Of a stretch of DNA of 64,000 nt, positions 38,356-45,947 are shown piece after piece. The stretch's first letter is position 1. The number at the start of each line of letters is the position of its first letter. Location: NCBI GenBank assembly GCA_002070115.1, contig MWCO01000009.1, forward strand, positions 62,001 through 126,000. The letters are read 5' to 3'. The notes under the pieces are model-generated. The model searched no databases. It was given only the letters and a program-made list of their open reading frames with translations, and had not been told where the DNA came from. This stretch comes from Deltaproteobacteria bacterium ADurb.Bin207. GTDB taxonomy: Bacteria; Myxococcota_A; Polyangia; Polyangiales; Polyangiaceae. Position numbers and translations under genes: made by a program.

Positions 38356-39198
38356 ATGCCGAGACCCCATTTCGATCGACGTCAACGAGAACCGCAGACC
38401 CGTATCAACCACCGGATCCGTGCCGACCCCGTGCGTGTCATCGGCTCGGATGGAAACATGCTTGGCGTGTTGTCCAACCGGGAAGCCATTCGCGCGGCGC
38501 AAGAGCAAGGATTGGACCTGGTCGAGGTCAATCCCAAAGCCGAACCCCCCGTGTGCAAAATCATGGACTTCGGCAAATTCAAATATGAAGAAAAAAAGCG
38601 CGCGAGTGAAGCCAAACGAAAACAAACGACCGTCGAACTCAAAGAAGTGAAACTCCGTCCCAAAACGGATGATCACGACCTAAATTTCAAACTCCGTGCC
38701 GCACGGCGCTTCGTGGAAGCTGGCAATAAGGTGAAGTTCGTCGTGCGTTTCCGTGGACGTGAAATCGCTCACCCGGAACAAGCACAAGTCCAACTTACGT
38801 GGTTGCTCGAACAACTCGAGGATATCGCGAATGCGGACTCTCGCCCCGCCATGGAAGGCCGCACCATGACGGTTCTCGTTTCACCCAAGCTTCAGGTTCT
38901 GCAGGCCGTGTCTGCGCAAAAAGCCGCCGAAGCGGAAAAAAAGCGTATCGCCGCTCGAAAAGCCAAGAGTGAAGAGGACCCTGAGGGCGCGACACAAGAG
39001 CAACAGACCGACGCAGACCAAGACGATCTCGACCATGAGTCGGAGAACCGCAGCGACGAGCCCAAGGTACCCGAATGTGACTCTGATACGTTCGACATCT
39101 TCGATGACGATGATGTCGTCGATCGCAGTGACGATGACGAAGACCTCATCGGTGAGTTCAACCTCATGTTTGATGGTTCGAAGGAATCCGACGACTAG
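38356..39198 (+). CDS. infC: Translation initiation factor IF-3 with acidic C-terminal tail
   Basis: IF-3 binds the 30S subunit and checks start-codon pairing. Residues 1-200 hold both domains: RINHRIRADPVRVIGSDG, LDLVEVNPKAEPPVCKIMDFGKFKYE, then KTDDHDLNFKLRAARRF and VKFVVRFRGREIAHPE. After about residue 205 there is a 75-residue tail very rich in Asp and Glu (for example DIFDDDDVVDRSDDDEDL), absent from typical IF-3 of about 180 residues. M. xanthus IF-3 (Dsg) also has a C-terminal tail and an AUC start. Here the start is a normal ATG at 38356 with GAGGG about 9 nt upstream. No thrS, rpmI or rplT is adjacent, which is unusual. Confidence 0.95.
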   Translation: MPRPHFDRRQREPQTRINHRIRADPVRVIGSDGNMLGVLSNREAIRAAQEQGLDLVEVNPKAEPPVCKIMDFGKFKYEEKKRASEAKRKQTTVELKEVKLRPKTDDHDLNFKLRAARRFVEAGNKVKFVVRFRGREIAHPEQAQVQLTWLLEQLEDIANADSRPAMEGRTMTVLVSPKLQVLQAVSAQKAAEAEKKRIAARKAKSEEDPEGATQEQQTDADQDDLDHESENRSDEPKVPECDSDTFDIFDDDDVVDRSDDDEDLIGEFNLMFDGSKESDD

Positions 39199-39261
39199 AA
39201 TGAAGGAGAGCAGCTCCTACGACACGTTTTCTCATTTCGTATTGCATCTTCTCGATATTCC

Positions 39262-39669
39262 GTGACCACGCCACTTGCTCCAGGCCCACGACGTTTTCGC
39301 TGGGCACCGTTGCCGACCATATCTCTGTTGGTCGGAAGCGTCTTGTGTGCGTTCGCCCTGACTTGTTCCGTATTCCCAAAACTCGTGGCTGACCTTGCCC
39401 ACGATCCCCTCTTCGTCCGTGCGCTCGGTGTCACGGTGGGTATGGCCGGATTCATGCTCGGACGCGTTTCTTGGCAAGCAGCCGCCGGACCTCGTCGCAT
39501 GACCGGGTTGCTCATCGCTATCCCCTTGCTCGTGCTGGCTCTATTTCTGGTAGTCAATCCCACCTATGCCGTCGGGTGGCATACCACCGGAAGAACCGTA
39601 TTCATTCCGTGGATATTTGGCGTTCCCGGTGTGTCGGCATTGTTGCTGAGCCGTTGGCGCGTGAGCTGA
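39262..39669 (+). CDS. Small four-helix membrane protein, uncharacterised
   Basis: The 135-residue protein begins at GTG 39262 and has four hydrophobic segments: ISLLVGSVLCAFALTC, ALGVTVGMAGFMLG, GLLIAIPLLVLALFLVV and FIPWIFGVPGVSALLL. No family motif is recognised. It lies 63 bp after infC and 68 bp before the PDZ-like gene on the same strand. Confidence 0.6.
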   Translation: MTTPLAPGPRRFRWAPLPTISLLVGSVLCAFALTCSVFPKLVADLAHDPLFVRALGVTVGMAGFMLGRVSWQAAAGPRRMTGLLIAIPLLVLALFLVVNPTYAVGWHTTGRTVFIPWIFGVPGVSALLLSRWRVS

Positions 39670-39737
39670 GCCAACAACCATCATCACTCACGTGCTATCC
39701 TGTCGATATCATTAGTGCCTGTCATGCCGAGCCTTTG

Positions 39738-40469
39738 ATGACCGTGAGAAAACGAGCGTTCATCCTTCTTTTTTTCGCTATTTCATGCGGGATTGCCGCT
39801 GCGGTGCTTCCTAGGCTCCTGCTCAATCCATTGGCCACTCTCCTTGCTTCGTCCTTGGGATGGCTCGCCGTCGCCCCCCCGGCTTTCGAACCTGCTCTGA
39901 CCAGCACGCCACCGTCGATCGAATCCGCTTCCCACCATTGCCCGTCACAACCGGCCCCTCCCGCTGGACAGAAACCTCCGAAAAACTCGCCCGCTCGACC
40001 ATCCGGCGGAATCCTCGTGCGTCAAGATGTCGTTCGCTCCGCCGTGCAACGAGGAATCCGACCTACCGCTTCTCCTGTCGCCGCTACCCATGATCATCCC
40101 GCGGGGCTCATCGTCTATGGCTGGGGTGCCGCCGGTGCCGGACTCGCGGATGGCGACATCATTACCATCGTAGGCGGACGACAACCCCGCTCCGTCGATG
40201 ATGTCGTTATTGCCGTCGCAGGTGCCTATAAAAGCCCCGTAAAAGCCGTAAGCGGACAGATCTGGCGTAAGGGAAAAACCCTGAGCGTCACCGTCGAGTT
40301 GCCAACCGATAACCCTAGGTCAACGACGCGCCCCAGCGCATCGACTTCATCTCAGCCTCTCACGGCGTCGCCTTCGATCCGTAAGCGCGAAGTTCGAACG
40401 TTTTCCATGCCCCGTCTTGTTCGACCTTCATGCGCGCAATGCCAACGCCCGGACAATACACCACCGTGA
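39738..40469 (+). CDS. Membrane-anchored PDZ-like protein
   Basis: The 243-residue protein has an N-terminal membrane segment (FILLFFAISCGIAAAVLPRLL), a Pro-rich linker and a PDZ-like domain at about residues 125-195 (GWGAAGAGLADGDIITIVGG, then AGAYKSPVKAVSGQIWRKGKTLSVTVELP). The arrangement recalls GspC of type II secretion, but the GspC homology region is not evident and no gsp genes are near. The last 50 or so residues are low complexity and overlap the convergent lipoprotein gene by 110 bp. This tail may be functionally irrelevant read-on coding. Confidence 0.6.
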   Translation: MTVRKRAFILLFFAISCGIAAAVLPRLLLNPLATLLASSLGWLAVAPPAFEPALTSTPPSIESASHHCPSQPAPPAGQKPPKNSPARPSGGILVRQDVVRSAVQRGIRPTASPVAATHDHPAGLIVYGWGAAGAGLADGDIITIVGGRQPRSVDDVVIAVAGAYKSPVKAVSGQIWRKGKTLSVTVELPTDNPRSTTRPSASTSSQPLTASPSIRKREVRTFSMPRLVRPSCAQCQRPDNTPP

Positions 40470-40926
40470 CCCTGGCCCGTTGCTCCGGGACTTCTTCTTC
40501 TGTGTGAACGCAACCTTTGAACGTGCCTGCCGGAACGGTCATCGTCATGTTCGTGGAACGAACGACTGTCGTACCACCGTTCTCCCCGTCCCACGAGGCA
40601 CCCGTTTGCAAAGGCATACGTAGGAAATATCCGCCACCTTCTTTTCGAATGCTGTCCCGCGTTACTTCTAGTCTTTGCACGCCAGAGCCCGTTCGCATCT
40701 GCGCAAGACCGCTGTGTACGCGATGCACCTGCACCATCGACATATCTTTGACGCCGTCGTGTGTTTCCGTTTGATACGTGAGAGTCAACCCCTCCGATAG
40801 GGGGAAAAACTCTTCAATTCCGGTAACATGCGACGTTTCGGGGGAGGAAGGGGGCGCGGTGGGACCCGCACAACCAAGCGCACAAACCCATGGCAGCGCG
40901 ATCGTATGACCCTTTATCAAACGCAT
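40360..40926 (-). CDS. Lipoprotein, uncharacterised
   Basis: The 188-residue protein has a lipoprotein-type signal (ALPWVCALGCAG, Cys19) and a mature beta-rich domain beginning IEEFFPLSEGLTLTYQTET, with TMTVPAGTFKGCVHTEEE and VTVVYCPGVGIARMKVEQDG. These resemble domains found in other Myxococcota lipoproteins in which the PAGTFxxC turn recurs. The ATG at 40926 has GAGG 8 nt upstream and is preferred to an upstream in-frame codon at 40965. It lies 11 bp after the small membrane protein gene, probably in one operon. Confidence 0.72.
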   Translation of the reverse strand: MRLIKGHTIALPWVCALGCAGPTAPPSSPETSHVTGIEEFFPLSEGLTLTYQTETHDGVKDMSMVQVHRVHSGLAQMRTGSGVQRLEVTRDSIRKEGGGYFLRMPLQTGASWDGENGGTTVVRSTNMTMTVPAGTFKGCVHTEEEVPEQRARVTVVYCPGVGIARMKVEQDGAWKTFELRAYGSKATP

Positions 40927-40937
40927 GCCCACCACCC

Positions 40938-41252
40938 TCAATGCGGATGGGCGAAGTAAGCCCATGAGGTCAAGACGACGAGTAGAAGGAGAGTAGCGAG
41001 TAACAACCGGACGGATAGGGGATCGGCATCGAGGCGTCGTCGCAGTTCGCGGGCCGCTTTCGCCACTTCTGGATTGTCCGTGGTTTGTGCGAGTTTCGGA
41101 GCCCGCGCCCGTACGATGTCATATCGTCCTTGCTCGAAGGCTGCCACGAGGAGCTGAAGATCCGGATCGTCGGGAAAATCCTGAGTGAATGGTGAGCGAT
41201 CCGTATCCCCCTTTGTTTCCTTCTCGGAGCTGGTGTCGGTCTCATCCGCCAT
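40938..41252 (-). CDS. Small tail-anchored membrane protein
   Basis: The 104-residue protein has an acidic, disordered N-terminus (1-30), a helical segment LVAAFEQGRYDIVRARAPKL resembling half a TPR, and a C-terminal transmembrane helix (VRLLLATLLLLVVLTSWAYF). AAGG lies about 8 nt before the ATG. It is the first gene of a two-gene unit with the lipoprotein at 40360. Function is unknown. Confidence 0.65.
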   Translation of the reverse strand: MADETDTSSEKETKGDTDRSPFTQDFPDDPDLQLLVAAFEQGRYDIVRARAPKLAQTTDNPEVAKAARELRRRLDADPLSVRLLLATLLLLVVLTSWAYFAHPH

Positions 41253-41293
41253 AGCTTCGCCTTAGCACCTGGCCCCCTAGACCGCGAGGGCGA

Positions 41294-41581
41294 TCAGGGC
41301 TCGGAAACCCTTGATTCGGGCATCAAGCCCATGGATGGTGGCGTCTTTGTTTCTTCACCCTGCTTGGATACAGAACATCGAACCCCTTCGCATATGGCTT
41401 GATACCGTCCGCTTTTGCCGCATCCGACGGCCGAATACGAACCATCGACCCTTTTGTGGACATCGACCGTGGATTCGGCACAAACGAAATCTCGAGCCGC
41501 TTGCATTCGAACCATGGCCGTCCCATCCGCGCCAGAACACCCCAAAACCGTTAGAACGATGACATACCGTGCGATTCGCAT
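41294..41581 (-). CDS. Small Cys-containing lipoprotein
   Basis: The 95-residue protein has a clear lipobox VLGC (Cys15) and a mature part with four further cysteines in the pattern FVCAESTVDVHKRVDGSYSAVGCG ... YQAICEGVRCSVS (split here to mark the two pairs). The GSYxAxGCG...Y.C pattern recurs in small Myxococcota exported proteins. GAGGG lies about 7 nt before the ATG. Function is unknown. Confidence 0.65.
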   Translation of the reverse strand: MRIARYVIVLTVLGCSGADGTAMVRMQAARDFVCAESTVDVHKRVDGSYSAVGCGKSGRYQAICEGVRCSVSKQGEETKTPPSMGLMPESRVSEP

Positions 41582-41668
41582 GCTCGGCCCTCATGGGTAA
41601 CAACGCCAAGAGCCACTGTACACCAACGGAGCATTGACGGCAGGGGTCTGTGGAGTCACCCTCGCAGC

Positions 41669-42175
41669 ATGCTTCGACTGCTGTGGAGTATCGCGCTTGC
41701 GGGAATCGTGGGAGGGGCTCTTGCCGCCCTGATCCAGGGATTGGGAATGGTCTCTCTTAGTGGTTTCGTGGCTTATCCCGTCGCTGCCGTGATGGGTATC
41801 GTGATCGGATTGGTTGCCGGAAAACCCATCTGGGCGGAGGGAGCGCGCATCGAGGCTTTGCTCAAGTCGATATTTGGAGCGATCCTTGCCACGGGACTGA
41901 TGTTTGCTCTTCGCACCTGGGTTGATTTCGACGTTTCTTCCCTCGGGTTCAGCGAGACAAATTTCGGTCTTCTTCCCGCAACGGCTTTTCCTTCCATCGC
42001 CCTCATCCTGTCGCTGCTGTTCGAGGTCGATAATATGTTCGGCAAGGGCGAGGAGAATAAGGACAAGAAAAGAATTGCTACTTCGTCGGCTACGAACCAG
42101 CGGATCGAAACGGCAGACCAGGTCGAACAAGAAGAAGCGTCCACCCAGGCCAACGGCGCACGACGAAAGCGATGA
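41669..42175 (+). CDS. Small integral membrane protein, uncharacterised
   Basis: The 168-residue protein has four hydrophobic segments in the first 130 residues (LLWSIALAGIVGGALAALIQ; FVAYPVAAVMGIVIGLVAG; SIFGAILATGLMFAL; FPSIALILSLLFEV). A polar Lys/Glu/Gln-rich cytoplasmic tail follows. It is 9 bp upstream of the deacetylase-like gene, so the two are probably co-transcribed. No family assignment. Confidence 0.65.
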   Translation: MLRLLWSIALAGIVGGALAALIQGLGMVSLSGFVAYPVAAVMGIVIGLVAGKPIWAEGARIEALLKSIFGAILATGLMFALRTWVDFDVSSLGFSETNFGLLPATAFPSIALILSLLFEVDNMFGKGEENKDKKRIATSSATNQRIETADQVEQEEASTQANGARRKR

Positions 42176-42184
42176 GCGCACACG

Positions 42185-42994
42185 ATGTCGTTGGGTCGTG
42201 GGTTACTCATCCTTGCTAGCGTCGGAGCCCTCGCCCTGCTTGCTCGATCCGTGTTGATTGCTCCTATCCCGTTATGGATAGCAATGGCCGCATTCGGCAG
42301 TTACGTCGTGATTGCTGCGGCGGGGTATTTCCAGCCAAGGCTCGAAATGTATGCCGACGTGGTCTGGCGTGGCCCTTCCCGCGTGGCGCAAGTGGCTCTT
42401 ACGTTCGAAGGAGGCCCCCATCCGCGGCATACGCGCGAGGTGCTGAAACTCCTCGAATCCTTCGAAGCCAAAGCAACGTTTTTTGTCTATGGCCACAAGG
42501 TCGAAGCGCATCCAGAGGTGGCCAACGAAATCGTGGCTCGAGGCTATGGCCTTGGCATTCGAGGTTACGCTCCTGACCGATGGCTGAATTTTCGAAGCCC
42601 AAACCAGATCATGCAAGATCTCGATAAGGCGCTCACCGCGATCGACAACGCCACAGCAACCCGGCCTATCCTTTTTCGTCCACCCCACGGTCACATTGGC
42701 CCTCGCCTGGATACGGCCGCAACACGTTTAGGCCTGACGCTCGTGCTAGGGTCCGTTCGCGCTTCCGACGCATTCTCTAAGGTTTCATCAAAAAATATTA
42801 TCGCTCGCGTGCAACGAGGGTTGCGTCCGGGTTCCATCATTGTCTTGCACGACGCGGTCGAGGGCGATGATTGCCGACCGGCCAGTCTCGACGCGCTCGC
42901 GGGGGTCCTTGGAGCTATCCATGCACAAGGGTTGAGATGCGTGGATATCGTGCAATTGTTGGAAGTTGATGAGGAGCCATCCCACCGTCGGTAG
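42185..42994 (+). CDS. Polysaccharide-deacetylase (NodB) homologue lacking the metal site
   Basis: The 269-residue protein has two N-terminal transmembrane helices (6-48) and a NodB-type barrel. Motif 1, normally TFDDGP, reads TFEGGP (73-78). Motif 2, normally HxxxH, has R126 and P130 at those places (GIRGYAPDRW). Motif 3 (FRPPHG, Arg165) and motif 5 (IIVLHD, His222) are kept. The catalytic base and all three metal ligands of the family are therefore replaced, while the fold and substrate-side residues are preserved. It is either a non-catalytic binding protein or an enzyme with a different mechanism. The reading frame is intact, so it is not an obvious pseudogene. Confidence 0.82.
   Translation: MSLGRGLLILASVGALALLARSVLIAPIPLWIAMAAFGSYVVIAAAGYFQPRLEMYADVVWRGPSRVAQVALTFEGGPHPRHTREVLKLLESFEAKATFFVYGHKVEAHPEVANEIVARGYGLGIRGYAPDRWLNFRSPNQIMQDLDKALTAIDNATATRPILFRPPHGHIGPRLDTAATRLGLTLVLGSVRASDAFSKVSSKNIIARVQRGLRPGSIIVLHDAVEGDDCRPASLDALAGVLGAIHAQGLRCVDIVQLLEVDEEPSHRR
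42264..42281 (+). repeat. CTATCC-CGTTAT-GGATAG hairpin inside a CDS
   Basis: A perfect 6-bp stem (42264-42269 / 42276-42281) with a 6-nt loop uses the same arms as the hairpin at 8674. Here it lies within the second transmembrane segment of the deacetylase-like gene. Confidence 0.4.
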
Positions 42995-43017
42995 TGCTTC
43001 GACCGGGGTGGCCCTCC

Positions 43018-43029
43018 GTGACGCGTCAC
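43018..43029. promoter_or_regulatory. 12-bp palindrome GTGACGCGTCAC upstream of the glycosidase gene
   Basis: A perfect 12-bp palindrome 118 bp before the ATG at 43147. It could be a binding site for a dimeric regulator or part of a transcript end. Only symmetry and position support it. Confidence 0.3.
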
Positions 43030-43146
43030 TCTATCCTTGTTGCACGTCCCTCGGCCATCGCCGTGACTGGGCGTTCGTCATAGGTTGTCTTGGCGCTTTG
43101 CGCCCCGATATGTCACAAGAGCCATCGGATGTGCGGTGGAGTCCCC

Positions 43147-45852
43147 ATGAAAATCACGAATATTTCCAAGCGCTTTCTTTCGTACCTGCTGGTGCCTGGC
43201 GCGGTACTTTCCTGTTCCTCGGATCCTGAGACCGAAGGACCCGTCGTGCTGGATGCCGCGACCGATTCCAGTCACGATGGCGGTATGGATGGTTCGGAGG
43301 AAATCGATGGCAGTGTGCCGGACGTTGCAACGGACACCCCGTCGGAACCGACCGAGGACTCGGATGCGCCGGACAGCGCTTTGCCAGTCACGTGCGTGAG
43401 TCCCTCCCACGCGGATCCCGCGGGAACGGACGTGTGGAATGACACCTTGGGCAAAGCTACCGTTTCGATCAAAGACCGCGGCGCCTGCCACCGCACCTAC
43501 ACGCTTTCCACGACCGCGGCGTTGCGTCATCCGGCCGAGCATCCCAATCCAAGAGAGATTGTGGAAATGACGGGCTGGCCCACGCTTCGCACCGGTCAGG
43601 ATATGTTCGATGCGCTGTACGCACTGACATTACAAGAAGTGCGAGACAATAGCGTCGACGTCATCCATGACTATGGGTTCAACCACGGTGCGAGTGTTCC
43701 CTGTGGAAGCGGTGGTTGTTTCGAAACGGGACGTTTGTGGAATTACGTATGGACACGCGATACCGCGTACGCCGTCGATCTCGGACTTGCCGCCGTCGAC
43801 CCAGCACGAAGCCTCAACTCACTCGTATTCAAGCTCAGCGAACGTCGAGCGGGTGGTGATGCGCAGATCGTACAAGACACCGGAACGGGAGGCTCGTATC
43901 CCACAAGCACGGATCGCGTCGTGTGGGCGCTCGGGGCATCGGAACTTTTGCGGCAACTCGACGGCCCATCACGGCAAGCATTTCGAGATCGTGCGCTCGA
44001 GGCGTTGCGCAATACGATTGAGCATGATCGCCAAGTCGTTTTCGATTCGTCGGATGGTCTATATCGTGGCGAGCAATCGTTCCTCGACTGGCGTGAACAG
44101 ACCTATCCGGGATGGACCGCAACCGATGTGGTTCATATCGGGATGAGCAAGGCGCTTGGTACGAATGTTCTTCATTACGTTGCGCTCGATCTTGCGTCCA
44201 CGCTCGCGCACGAAGTTGGGGATTCGGCGGCTCGCGATCGGTATCGGGGCTTTGCGGATGATCTGCGCGACGCGATTCGCAATCGATTGTGGCTCGAGGA
44301 GGAAGGGCTTTTTTCGACGTATGTGACGACGTGGCTCGACCCCGCTCCCGTTCGTCGTTTCGATTTGCTTGGTTCTGCTCTCGCCGTACTTACGGGTATT
44401 GCCACGCCATCTCAGGCGACGCGAATTCTCGCTCGGTATCCGCATTATGGCCCTGGCGCCCCGGTCGTTTGGCCTCAACAACAGCTTACGCCCATCTACC
44501 ACAACCGTGGCGAGTGGCCTTTCGTGACGGCCTATTGGCTTCGCGCGGCCAAGGTAGCGCGCAACGACACGGTGGCCGATCGGATGATCCACGCGCTCCT
44601 GCGAGGGGCTGCCGTCAATCTATCCAACATGGAAAACTTCGAAGCCGCGACGGGCGCGGCCTGGCAAGAAGATGGAAGCTATAGTGGGCCTGTCGTCAAC
44701 TCCGAGCGACAACTCTGGTCTGTCGCTGGATTCCTGTCGATGGTCCATCACACCCTATTCGGGCTGGAAGCGGCTGACCATGGCCTGCGTGTTCATCCCT
44801 TTATCCCCGCTACCATCCGCTCCGGATTGCTGGGGGGAACCGATGAACTGGTTCTCAATGACTATCCGTATCGGGATAAACAGGTTACGGTCGTCATGCA
44901 CTTGCCGACGAGCGGGGGTAGTGGTGCGCTGCAGGTGCAATCCCTTCAGCTCAATGGTCAAGATGTAACGGGTGATTTGTTGCCCGATACAGCCCTTGCC
45001 GCGCAAAACCGCGTGGATGTATTTCTTTCCCCCGGTTCAGAGCCCAACGCCGATTGCACGATGATATCCAACACCGATTGGCGAAACGTATTTGGTCCTC
45101 GCACCCCCACGATCAAGGGTATCGATCTCGTCAGTAACGGGCTTCGTTTGTCAGTGGATACGAGCGAGCCACAAGACGTCAGCCTCAGGATTTATCGGGA
45201 TGGAGTCGTTGTGGCCGATGCACTTCCCGGAAGCACGACGAGCTGGACGGACACGCCTGTCCCGTCGGGAACGCCTTGCTATGTCGTGGAGGCGACGTTT
45301 GTGGCTAGCAAAAATCATTCACAACACTCCGCTCCCGTGTGTTGGTGGGGATCGACCGGTGAACGAATAACCGATATCGGAGCGTCTTCCTTCGTGAATG
45401 TGGGCGGAGTCGCTTCGACCAACCACGGCCGATTTCATTATGAGACATGGGGCGACGAGGGACATACGCTCACGGTGCCGTCGTTCGTTCCCTCCCATTC
45501 GGGCTCCCATCTGATTCAGCTTGCTTATGGCAATGGGGCTGGCCCGATCAACACGGGTATTACCTGCGCCGTCAAACAGGTTGTGGTGGAAGAAGCGGCC
45601 ACGGGAAGTGTCGTGGGCTCGGGAATCGTGCTGATGCCTCACTTGGAGTCATGGGATCATTGGGCAGGATCGAGCTTTGTTCCGGTACAACTCCAATCGG
45701 CAAAGACCTATCGAATCATCATCCGTGGCGGCGAGCGGGCCATCAATATGTCTTCGTTTGCTCACTTCGAAGCGTATACCGGCGGCCTGGGAGGAGAATC
45801 CGGTGAGTTCAACCGGGTGAATATCTCGCATGTGCGAATTCTCGAAAAATGA
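43147..45852 (+). CDS. Lipoprotein six-hairpin ((alpha/alpha)6) glycosidase with C-terminal beta domains
   Basis: The 901-residue protein starts at ATG 43147 with GGAG 6 nt upstream. It has a lipobox VLSC (Cys23) and an Asp/Ser-rich linker. The catalytic-type domain (about 120-600) carries RLWNYVWTRDTAYAVDLGLA, SYPTSTDRVVWALGA, NRGEWPFVTAYWLRAA and VNSERQLWSVAGFLSMV. These features fit the GH15/GH37/GH63/GH78 six-hairpin superfamily. Candidate acids (the Asp of WTRD and the Glu of RGEWP) are plausible but not assigned. A fibronectin-like segment and a CBM6-like beta domain follow to the end. It is a probable surface hydrolase; family and substrate are open. Confidence 0.8.
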   Translation: MKITNISKRFLSYLLVPGAVLSCSSDPETEGPVVLDAATDSSHDGGMDGSEEIDGSVPDVATDTPSEPTEDSDAPDSALPVTCVSPSHADPAGTDVWNDTLGKATVSIKDRGACHRTYTLSTTAALRHPAEHPNPREIVEMTGWPTLRTGQDMFDALYALTLQEVRDNSVDVIHDYGFNHGASVPCGSGGCFETGRLWNYVWTRDTAYAVDLGLAAVDPARSLNSLVFKLSERRAGGDAQIVQDTGTGGSYPTSTDRVVWALGASELLRQLDGPSRQAFRDRALEALRNTIEHDRQVVFDSSDGLYRGEQSFLDWREQTYPGWTATDVVHIGMSKALGTNVLHYVALDLASTLAHEVGDSAARDRYRGFADDLRDAIRNRLWLEEEGLFSTYVTTWLDPAPVRRFDLLGSALAVLTGIATPSQATRILARYPHYGPGAPVVWPQQQLTPIYHNRGEWPFVTAYWLRAAKVARNDTVADRMIHALLRGAAVNLSNMENFEAATGAAWQEDGSYSGPVVNSERQLWSVAGFLSMVHHTLFGLEAADHGLRVHPFIPATIRSGLLGGTDELVLNDYPYRDKQVTVVMHLPTSGGSGALQVQSLQLNGQDVTGDLLPDTALAAQNRVDVFLSPGSEPNADCTMISNTDWRNVFGPRTPTIKGIDLVSNGLRLSVDTSEPQDVSLRIYRDGVVVADALPGSTTSWTDTPVPSGTPCYVVEATFVASKNHSQHSAPVCWWGSTGERITDIGASSFVNVGGVASTNHGRFHYETWGDEGHTLTVPSFVPSHSGSHLIQLAYGNGAGPINTGITCAVKQVVVEEAATGSVVGSGIVLMPHLESWDHWAGSSFVPVQLQSAKTYRIIIRGGERAINMSSFAHFEAYTGGLGGESGEFNRVNISHVRILEK

Positions 45853-45880
45853 ACGCACACCCCATCCTTACGGAAAACCG

Positions 45881-45908
45881 CGGATAGACGATTTCAGGTA
45901 GCTATCCG
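45881..45908. terminator. CGGATAG...CTATCCG hairpin between convergent genes
   Basis: A perfect 7-bp stem (45881-45887 / 45902-45908) with a 14-nt loop lies 28 bp after the glycosidase stop and 39 bp before the end of the convergent lipoprotein gene. It uses the same CTATCC/GGATAG arms as other hairpins in the window. Confidence 0.5.
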
Positions 45909-45947
45909 TATCCGGTCTGTTATCGCATAGGTCGGTTTCTCGAAAGA

